This document shows, one piece after another, positions 56,175 through 64,000 of a stretch of DNA of 64,000 nt. Each line of letters starts with the position of its first letter. Position 1 is the stretch's first letter. The notes below the pieces were generated by a model. It was not told where the DNA came from, did no database searches, and was given only the letters and a program-made list of their open reading frames with translations. A program made the position numbers and the translations under genes. The DNA comes from Hydrangea macrophylla (lineage: Eukaryota; Streptophyta; Magnoliopsida; Cornales; Hydrangeaceae). The stretch lies in assembly GCA_033977485.1 (NCBI GenBank), contig CM066987.1:86832588-86896587 (forward strand). The letters are read 5' to 3'.

Positions 56175-59100
56175 TGTGGACATGCGAAATCCCGCTTTCC
56201 ATTTTTAGTTTATTTTGAGATTGTTTTGAAAAAGGAAAGGAAAATGTCTGTTGAAAACAAATACAGAGTCACCACTTGGGTTTTAAGGAACCAAGAAACC
56301 TAATTTTGACTCACCCAAATGGATAAAGGGCACCGGCCTTTCATAACCAAAGAACTTGGCTCGGGGTTTTGGTACGATAAAGGAAGGAGCCTTTGTCACG
56401 ACTAAAACACCCTCAACTCGCCCTGTCTTTAGACGGGCCTCAATTAGCATCCAAATAATCATCTTATACTATGTATGGTTCGACAATTAATACTATGATA
56501 GTATATTACATCACACAAGAATTTTAAAATAGAAGATCAAAAGATAAGATATCGTTCAAAAGTGAAAGATCACACAAAAAAACCTAGGAAAAATCGTCTA
56601 ATTATATATCAAGTAATCAAGTTTTCCTAATCTAAGGGGACATGAATGGTTCTTGAAACAAATTAAGCAAAGGAATCAAAAATGTTTAGCAAGCTAATAC
56701 GGGGCATGTTAATCTTTGAGAAAAGAAGACCTCTCAATCCCAGGGACGGATGAGAAAGGAAGAATTAATCGAGGGGGAGCATGAATGTATGATCTAGTTC
56801 ATTCCTTATAATCTTCTTAGATTAGGGGTCACAAAAATCCCAAATCTTGCATGAATGCAATGCATGATCCTAGGATGTGCAAAGGTTGTTGTGTGTTTGT
56901 GTACATGGACTTTCTAAAGTGACTTAAAAGTCTAGAACATGCATAAATGCATGAAGGAAATCATCATAGAATATGTACAAATGTAGTATTGACTACTTCC
57001 TAAGATATGAACAAATTTGGAGTGCATGTAAGCATCAAATCAAAAGATGGAAGTAAAAGTATACTTGCTGTGTATAGTGGACAAAACAGTGACATGATCT
57101 TGTGGAAAATGAAAAGTAGGGTTAGTAATGTTTTAAATGCATGATTTTTTATGGAGATCATCCTTGGTGTGTCTAGAACAAAAATAAAAAATCCAATCCT
57201 CAATAACTATTACATATTGAGAGAAATCATATTAACAATAGATGTTATTCAGAAACAGAGTCCGTACTGTGGACTGAAATGTTAGAAAATCTTAAAAACT
57301 GAAAACAAAATATCTAGAGGCCCCTATTATACAAAAAGTTCCCTAAGACATTGAAGTTCAAGGGAAATATAAGTTGGGACCACTCTTTTTGGAAACGTTT
57401 TCTGTAATGCAAGTTGAAAGTCAACCTAGCTGTTTGACAGTAGAGGCAGAATGTTTGGAAGGAATGTTTGAACAAAAATGGACCCCTTTCAAGTGCTTTC
57501 AAGTCAGGCCAAAAATCATGGGTGTTCTTTGAATCTAAACAACTCACTGTTTCAAGATTTTTTGAGAGAAAAAAGGTTTATTTCTTGGAATCCCAATATT
57601 AGGGGTTTTGAGAGGTTTTGAAATAGTGGTTTTGAAGTATATTTTTAGCACTTAAATGGAGATTATGACCACTTGAAATATCAACATTTAAACTCATATT
57701 AAGAACCTCTAAGATTGTTGGAGACATTGTTTTATTTTGGAAATAACCTCAAGAATACGTGGGGATGTATTGAGGTTGTAACCATCATCTATCAAACATG
57801 TTTTTGAGGTCAAGAGATACTATCCTTAAGGATTCACTCACCTCAAACTTCATGTCCTCATCTAGATGATAATGAACTAGTAAGTAAATAAGAAAAATAA
57901 AAAAAAATTGAGATAAGAGGAGATGAACATCAAAGTAAGCAAACAAGTATATAAACAATCAATAGATGATATTCAATGATGTATTAGACTTGTAGCTTGG
58001 TGTTTCACTCATATGTGATGACATTGGACATGGAAGTAGCTTCCTCTCTCTTAAATGCTCACTAAAATAGTGGTTGGGTGTATTGAATATGAAGTAAATG
58101 GAAGTAATGAAGTAAAAACAATGTTAAGAACTCACTATCTTGTTTAGAAATCAAAGAAGGAAGCTTCTACTCTAACCTTATCTCTACAACTTTCTCTCTA
58201 AAACTTTTCAAAGCTTTCATTTGACACTCCAAAAATGAGAAGTCAAGGGGGTTTATATAAGCCAATTTAGGGTGTTTTTGGGGTTGTAGAAGTACTCCCA
58301 TTGGTCCCAAACATCTGTGAACATAGAACTACGTCGTTTTGGTTTCTAATTAATCCATTTGAACCCCCAAAAGAAATTACAAAAATAGACCATTCTGGGG
58401 AGAGTGCCACAGCGACACTGGGCTTGTGTCTCGGTAGCAGTGGGCCAGTACCACAGCGGCACTGCTCCTCATTCGTCCAGATAATTCTTTTTAGGCCCCC
58501 AGAGCTTTTGGTATTAGCGAAAAGGCCCTATTTCGTTTGAAATTCACAGAAAATGCATATGAACTCCAAACTGAGCTTGTGATATACCATTGGAAAGGAA
58601 ATGGAGTCTATTTTATGTAAAAAAAAATAATTTCGGAGATAGGTCACTTTGAAAAGTTTTGCGGTATTCGCGATAACAGCCGATTTGATCGCCTTTTTCA
58701 CCTTCAAAAATTTATATTAAATTCCTTTTAAATCCAAAAATTATGTGCAATATACCGTTGGAAAACTATTGACCTCTAGTATCTATGAAAAACATTTGAA
58801 AAATAATACGGTGCTCTGGTTTCAAAGTCAACTTTTGGTCAAACTGGTCAAACTTGGGATTCCCGGAAAGTTCTGGAAACCTCTGGGAGCTCCCAGGAGC
58901 TGACGTTTTTGTTTGATTTTCTTTTAAAACTCATTTTAGTATTTTCCACATGATCTAGAATGATTCTGCAACTTTTCGGTGAATTTGGACGATTTCAGTC
59001 AAACCTTGGTCAAACAGATCAACGGGGACTTTTTGGGAACTTCCAGGACTTCCGGGGGTCTTTGGGAGTCGAAAATTTCATCTGGTCATGCGTTTCCACA

Positions 59101-59273
59101 ATATTTGGTCCGAATTCGAGAGCGTTCAGGCTTTTAGGGGTATTTTGGTCATTCTGAGCATTTTGAGAGATAGATCTAACTTCCAGGAGTCCTTTTTGAG
59201 TCTTTTCGATCATTGTGAACCACCAAACTATGGGTCTCCTAAATCTGATAGCCGACAAAATAGGGTGTCTACA
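56175..59273 (-). repeat. 5' LTR of element 2 (LTR D)
   Basis: 3,099 bp, minus-strand sense TGTAGACACCCTATTTTG...GCATGTCCACA. TATA box (TTATATAAA, minus) at ~58252-58260. U3 is about 1.0 kb and R-U5 about 2.1 kb. The GTAAG duplication follows at 59274. It is shorter than LTR B through small deletions (for example around 56550 and 57530). Confidence 0.92.
58403..58464 (-). promoter_or_regulatory. Palindrome array in LTR D promoter
   Basis: GAGTGCCACAGCGACACTGGG, a degraded middle unit (CTTGTGTCTCGGTAGCAGTGG) and CCAGTACCACAGCGGCACTG, 143-212 bp upstream of the TATA box in the minus-strand sense. Confidence 0.65.
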
Positions 59274-59278
59274 GTAAG
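59274..59278. other. Target-site duplication GTAAG (right)
   Basis: Exact copy of 34903-34907, directly after LTR D. Confidence 0.93.
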
Positions 59279-59623
59279 GCTATAGAGTTCTAATGGTGTG
59301 GTGTGCATAAGATTCAAATGGATCTGATAACGATGACATCTCCTTACATACTTACAATAGTCATGTTCCATGGTGGACTAGTAGTATCCCTGCCTCACTA
59401 TTTTCTTTGCTAACATGTGCCCATTCATATGATGGCCACATACCCCTACGTGAATTTCTTCCATCATTCTTTTGGCCTTACATTTATCTAAACATAGGAG
59501 GTTCCTTCTTATATGTGACCTTCGGTACAACTCTCCTCCATGTATGGCAAAGTGGGATGATAACCTACTAATTGCTCCTTTATCTTTTTCCGTGGCTCCC
59601 TCAGTGTATCTTTGTTCACTCAT
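59279..59623 (-). pseudogene. Integrase, N-terminal part (element F)
   Basis: HFAIHGGELYRRSHIRRNLL, KAKRMMEEIHVGVCGHHMNG and HMLAKKIVRQGYY (zinc-binding HH of the HHCC motif), a stop, then the CC half (DYCKYVRRCHRYQI-like, ~59340) and LMHTTPLELYS, which breaks at the GTAAG duplication and resumes at 34907. It aligns with 45450-45190 of element 2. Confidence 0.82.
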
Positions 59624-60306
59624 GAATTTCTAGATGTCATTGTACCAAGGTAACTTCTCTTCATCCTCTAGGTTATTAACATAATAGTAGGATGGGTTCT
59701 CTCTTGTTTCTATGATCAAGGGCGTCATGGGTATTCCAATAGGTATTTCTATCATTAAGGCTAGGGTGGCTAAGGCATCTGCGAATTGGTTCTCATCCCG
59801 GGGTAGGTAGAAGAATGTTATTTCCACAAACTTTTCTTGTAAACTCTCCAAGTACTTATGATAGGGTTTCAACTTCTCCTCTTTTACTTTCCAATCTCCT
59901 CTAGCTTGTGAAATTATCAAATTAGAATCCCCAAACACTTTCTACCCTCTTTGCCCCTAGTCCTAGGGCCATTTCTAGTCTAATTGTGCAAGCCTCATAT
60001 TCACTGACATTGTTAGTGATAGCAAATTTTAGCTTGATGACGAATGGCGTGTGAGCACCATCCGGAGATACTAGGCACTATCCCAACTCCATATCCCTTC
60101 TGGTTAGCGGCTCCGTCGAAGTACACTTTCCATGTCTCTTGACTGATAGTCATTAGATCCTCATCAAGGAACAGGAATTCTTTAGCGTTGTCCTCATCTA
60201 TCGCTTGGTCAGATAAGAATTTTGCTATCGCTCTCTCTTTGACAGATTTCCTTACAACGTACTTCAAATCAAATTCTACGAGCATCAGAGTCCAACGGGC
60301 CATCCT
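59624..60306 (-). pseudogene. Second RNase H (element F)
   Basis: Two frames. 60303-60013: MARWTLMLVEFDLKYVVRKS, SQETWKVYFDGAANQKGYGV (first Asp). Then after a frameshift 59938-59630: MFGDSNLIISQARGDWKVKE (Asp) and PRDENQFADALATLALM (last Asp). It is followed by LEDEEKLPWYNDI, the lead-in to integrase. A frameshift and stops near 59940-60060 break the Glu-bearing segment. Confidence 0.8.
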
Positions 60307-61600
60307 TCATATCAGTGCAGGCTTTTTAAATAGGTACCTTAGTAGGTCCATCCAGGCTATGAGCGATACAGGGAAAGACAACATGTAGCGCCTAAGTCGG
60401 CGGGAAGCCCAAACTAAGGCCCAACAGGTTTTCCCTAACGGTGTGTATTTGAGTTCATATATGACCATCCTCTTACTCAGGTAGTATATGGATTTCTCCA
60501 CATGGCCCTCATCTTCTTCTTGAGCTAGCATACATCCCATGGCATCCTCGGTCATTGACAGGTACAAGAGTAAGGGTTTGCCTTCGACAGGGGGTGATAA
60601 GTAGGTGGGTTCAGTAGGTAGGTTTGGATTTTCTCAAAGGCTTTCTAACATGATTCACTCCACTCAAATATCTCCTCCTTCTTTGATAGTTTATACAATG
60701 GCTCACAGGTGGTGGTGAACTTTGAAATGAAATGGCTTATGAATAGGATTTTTCCTAGGAAACTCCTTACCTCCTTCTCTGACTTAGGTGGTTTCATCTC
60801 CAGAATTGCTTTGATATTAGTAAGGTTTACTTCTATACCTCTCTTAGTGATCAAAAACCCTAATAATTTTCTTGCGGTTACTCCGAATGCACACTTCTTC
60901 GGGTTCAACCTCATCTTAAACTCCCTCAATCTCTTAAAAAATTTCCTCAGCACCCCTATGTGGTCTCCCCTCTCTTTTGCTTTTACTATCATGTCGTCTA
61001 CATGCACTTCTACCTCTTTATGCATCATATCATGTAATAGTGTGGTAGCAGCCCTTTGCTATGTGGCCCCAGCATTCTTCAAGCCAAATGACATTATTCT
61101 ATAGTAGAAAGTACCCCAGTGTATGACAAAGGTGGTCTTTTCCCTATCTTCCAATGCCATGAGTATCTGATTATAACCCCAAAACCCATCCATGAATGAC
61201 AATAGTGCATGCCCGATGGTATTATCAACTAGAACATGTATGTACGGGAGTGGAAAGTCGTCTTTAGGGCTAGCTTTGTTTAGATCTTGAAAGTCTACGC
61301 ACACATGCACTCTACCATCTTTCTGAAGTACGGGTACTACATTACCCACCCACTTTGGATACTTAGTTACTATTAGGACATTGTCTTGTAAGTATTTTTC
61401 CACTTCTTCTTTAATTTTGAGCACCAGCTCAGGTCTCATTCGCCTCAACTTTTGTTTTACAGGTTTGGATTCAGGAAAAAGAAGGATTTTATGTTGGACA
61501 ATTTCAGGGTACATTCCAGGCATGTCCTTATAGGACCAAGCAAAAATGTCTTTAAATTCTTTAAGTAGAGCAGTCAATTCTTGGCTTTCACATTGATTAA
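60307..61600 (-). pseudogene. Reverse transcriptase and RNase H (element F)
   Basis: Frame 61577-61059: LLKEFKDIFAWSYKDMPGMY, VKQKLRRMRPELVLKIKEEV, VHVCVDFQDLNKASPKDDFP, SFMDGFWGYNQILMALEDRE, RIMSFGLKNAGAT. Frame 61028-60645: KEVEVHVDDMIVKAKERGDH, where the catalytic YVDD reads HVDD, then EKEVRSFLGKILFISHFISK. Frame 60567-60307 is RNase H: MYLSMTEDAMGCMLAQEEDE and IYYLSKRMVIYELKYTPLGK. Short breaks between the frames are frameshifts or stops. It is more decayed than element 2, and the His for Tyr in the active site alone would disable it. Confidence 0.85.
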
Positions 61601-62456
61601 GTGTTTAACCAATTGGGACCTCTTGTGGATCCTCCTCAGTTCCTAGATTTATTGACAAAGTATGTTCTACTACCTTTTGAACTGATTCATTTTCATCTTT
61701 CTCAATTAACCTTTTTAAATCAGTAGAGATTTCATAATTTTCGTTAGGATCTATGCATATAGAGTTAGACACGTCGAAGTAAGCAGAATCGGAGTCCATT
61801 TTATTAATAGCAGTGAAATTTTTAACAAACTCTATAGCAGTCTTGACATCAGACTCATCAGACTTCTTACCCCTAGTAACAGACTCAAAAATAGAATGAA
61901 AAATTACTTCCAGTCCACTAACAAGCGTAGATCCGGTTATAGACTCAAAAACTTTAGAAAATTCCCCTTTTGGGAGTGGTGATTCTTCATCTATCAATTC
62001 TTGAGCTCTCCCTTGGCGTCCATGATGAATTTGGAGATGTCCATCTTTTTCCCTTGCAATTCCATCACCTCTTGGCCCCGGTCTTACTCGTCCTTAGGTC
62101 AATCCCCCAATAGCAGCTTCATAGATCCTTGGTCAATGTTCTTGCCCAATCTTCTTGAATGGTCTTTTCAGCTTCTCCCTCTTCTATAACCTTATACCAC
62201 TTCTCCTCTCCCAATGGCTCACAGTTAAAGAAGATCTCAAAACTGGGGATCCTCTTCTTTGTATCATGGTCATACCAAGGCTCTGAAAAGCCACAATATT
62301 AAAAATCCTCCCCTTCTTTGACAAAAGAACCATTAAGATTCATCTTGAGAGGTCCGATGCTTTTAGACTTGCTAGTTTTCCCCTTCGTTGGTGTATACCC
62401 TAAACCATTCTTGTTTTTCTGCCCCCCACAAAATTTGGAAAACTTGTTATACCTTA
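61601..62456 (-). pseudogene. Protease-RT linker (element F)
   Basis: Acidic, Ser/Glu-rich frame 61997-61605 (FESVTRGKKSDESDVKTAIE, DSDSAYFDVSNSICIDPNEN), a stop before TLNQCESQELTALLKEF, and upstream decayed text to 62456. It matches the position of 47601-48241. Confidence 0.6.
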
Positions 62457-63476
62457 CTACCTACGGCCAAAGCCCATACCCGGGAAGAACTTCATCTTAT
62501 TTATAATAGGAGCTATCATGGGATTTGCAAAATCATCATGGTACGGCATAATCTTCCCCAACAGCTCTTCCATTCCTAAAGCATTAATCTTATTGAGCTC
62601 AAACCCACTAAGAGTAGGACCTTGGTCGGACAACTGTATCTTCAATGCAACCCATCCTGAGTAATACAGATCCCAGAATCCCCAAATACAACTACTATCT
62701 GATTTTCCACTACCATCTTGATCTTTTGGTGAAGGGTTAAGGGTATATCCCACATATCATGTAACCACAGTCTTCCCAATAGCAGGTTGAAGGAGGCCCC
62801 TATGTCGGTCACTTAAAACTCAATATTCCCACTCACAGGCCCAATAGCGATTTGTAAATTTAACACCCCGACCACCTTCCTCTGAGTATTATCATAAACA
62901 CGGATGGACTGGTCTGAGACTCACAGCTTGTTCATCAGAAATACCTAAGGCTTGGAAGGTTTGCACATGTCAGACATTAAGCATAGAATCATTATCAACC
63001 AAAACAACTATGACCCTAATTCCTAAGAATTATAATGTGGAACAGCCTATTATGACAAGGTCCCTCTGAAGGAAGGTCCTCATAAGTGAAGGATATGATT
63101 AAGGTTTCTACCATGGGCTTGATTAGGGCTACCAACTGTTCGGGAGTAGTATCAATAAGCACATCACGACGGTTTAAAGCTTCAAGGATCGCTTGTTTGT
63201 GGTTTGTGGTTTGTGGAAGCCATAAGCAAGCTCCAAATGGATATATTGGCCAGTGTCTTCATCCTCTTCTTGTGGCATACTAACTACTTTTCCCTTTTTA
63301 TTGCCTACTTCTTTCCTCGGGTGATCTCTCTCTAGCTATGGTGGTTTGCAGTGCCTACTTATCATAGTCAAGTGTTGCACATCTCATTCTCCCCATATAC
63401 ACTCTAAAACTCCTTTGTTGATCTCAATACCATCCCATATGGAATCATCAAACGGCTGCCCATCCCACTATTTTAA
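62457..63476 (-). pseudogene. Protease region with G-patch-like end (element F)
   Basis: The C-terminal frame 62753-62457 ends NKMKFFPGMGFGRR, the G-patch-like motif. Upstream the protease centre reads VIVVLVDNDSMLNV (about 62975-63015), with DNDS where DTGS or DNGS is expected. Further upstream are TPEQLVALIKPMVETLIISF and the segment equivalent to the protease lead-in of element 2. Several stops and frame changes make it non-functional. Confidence 0.7.
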
Positions 63477-64000
63477 TTATCCTAAGCCAAGGTCTAACTC
63501 CTCTAAGTAGAACAGGTCTTCCATTTCAGGGTCTTCATCTACCCAATACTCCTCGTCATTAATCAGAAAACAAATCCCAAATTCTTCCAAGAGGATAACC
63601 ACAGGTACTACTTCAGTTATGGAGGTGATATATATGGTCAGGTTATAGAAGAGTAGGGTAAGGCTAAGGAGATTTATGTTTTGTGGTGGGGGAACGACAT
63701 GGTGGTTTGGTAATGGGTTACGGGTGATATTTGGCAAAGGTGGAAGGGTAATGACCCCATTATCGAGGAGGTCTTGGATCTCATGGTGAAGTTATATGCA
63801 ACGATTGGTATCATGGCCATGCTTTTGGTGGAAGGCACAATATCTAGAGGGGTCATGGTATGGCAGAAGAGGGTCGGGAGTAGGTCTTGGGTTTAAGGGT
63901 TTGAGGTGGCCTTTTTGGGTGAGGCGAGTCAATATGGAGGGCAGTGGTAGGCTGAGGGTGGTGAATTTTCTAGACTTGAAGCGGTTGTTGTTTCTTAGGT
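63477..64000 (-). pseudogene. Gag C-terminus with zinc knuckle (element F), continues beyond the window
   Basis: SRYCAFHQKHGHDTNRCI, then a TAA (63792-63794) where Gln is expected, LHHEIQDLLDNGVITL, PNITRNPLPNHHVVPPPQN, and after decayed text EEYWVDEDPEMEDLFYLEEL, which matches DEQDLFFLEEHDLG at the broken start of the element 2 protease. It supplies exactly the segment that element 2 lost at LTR C. Confidence 0.75.

Larger units (their letters stand above)
34908..59273 (-). mobile_element. Tat/Ogre-type Ty3/gypsy element 2 with antisense PMD and DUF7745-like cargo
   Basis: Full minus-strand element inserted in the integrase of element F. 5' LTR 59273-56175, tRNA-Arg primer site, leader, gag (54517-53548), protease (49363-48242), reverse transcriptase and RNase H (47600-46060), second RNase H (46060-45640), integrase (45450-44322), cargo genes on the opposite strand (39648-43348), polypurine tract 38144-38130, 3' LTR 38129-34908. 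The span is 24.4 kb, of which 4.2 kb is a later LTR (49371-53543). The two end LTRs look about 90-93% identical in the stretches I compared. The extra RNase H after the Ty3 RNase H, the multi-kb LTRs and the long 3' noncoding region are hallmarks of the Tat lineage. Confidence 0.92.
27000..64000 (-). mobile_element. Outer Tat/Ogre-type Ty3/gypsy element F, interrupted and incomplete
   Basis: Minus-strand element. The 3' LTR remnant ends at 27666, antisense cargo occupies 29396-33540, and the integrase C-terminal part 34036-34907. After the element 2 insertion (34908-59273) the integrase N-terminal part lies at 59279-59623, followed by RNase H domains, reverse transcriptase, protease and the C-terminal part of gag, which runs off the right edge. 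The 5' LTR is outside the window. Many stops and frameshifts mark it as older than element 2. Confidence 0.85.

Noticed and set aside
34908..59273. Interpreting the long LTRs as plus-strand elements whose main genes are the PMD ORFs
   Set aside because: The tRNA-Arg primer site beside LTR D, TATA boxes, polypurine tracts and the gag-pol order all read on the minus strand (plus only for LTR C).

Overview
The window is plant nuclear DNA, almost certainly from an angiosperm with a retrotransposon-rich genome. The evidence is Ty3/gypsy pol genes of the Tat/Ogre type (carrying a second RNase H), Ty1/copia remnants with initiator-Met primer sites, plant mobile domain (PMD) genes with canonical GT/AG introns, AT-rich intergenic DNA and nested insertions. 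I see no host gene, rRNA, tRNA gene or CRISPR. All assignments come from reading motifs; no database search was run.

Layout. 1-9.1 kb is old intergenic DNA: a decayed LTR, a 179-bp satellite block, two small inverted-repeat elements and a copia relic with an RNase H fragment. 9.1-10.84 kb holds two more LTR remnants. 10.86-17.6 kb is the 3' part of a minus-strand Tat element (copy A): its LTR and an antisense PMD pseudogene. 17.64-27.0 kb is an Athila-like LTR and 3' internal region, interrupted by a complete non-autonomous copia element containing only gag (17831-22506, target duplication CATAA). From about 27.0 kb to beyond the right edge runs an old outer Tat element (F), minus strand. Its integrase is split at base 34907 by a younger Tat element (element 2, 34908-59273, minus strand) flanked by an exact GTAAG target duplication; the other half of the integrase resumes at 59279. 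Element 2 is itself interrupted by a lone, oppositely oriented LTR of the same family (49371-53543).

How it works together. Element 2 reads, on the minus strand: 5' LTR (59273-56175), primer site matching tRNA-Arg, long leader with a 51-bp minisatellite, gag, protease, reverse transcriptase, RNase H, second RNase H, integrase, then about 6 kb of cargo, polypurine tract and 3' LTR (38129-34908). The cargo is two genes facing the opposite way (plus strand): a seven-exon PMD gene and a DUF7745-like ORF. The outer element F carries the same two cargo genes in the same place and orientation, and copy A retains the PMD gene. The pol genes and PMD copies are broken by stops and frameshifts; the DUF7745-like ORF of element 2 is the only long intact frame.

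The most interesting signal is cis-regulatory. The same array of short GC-rich palindromes (core GTGCC-n-GGCAC) stands 140-225 bp upstream of the TATA box in the four long-LTR copies (A to D), is present in the truncated LTR of F, and stands in front of the captured PMD genes and the F DUF7745-like gene, with a variant form specific to F. Unrelated LTR families in the window carry different palindrome arrays at similar positions. This suggests that the element and its cargo may share a regulator, or that LTR promoters converge on palindromic arrays.
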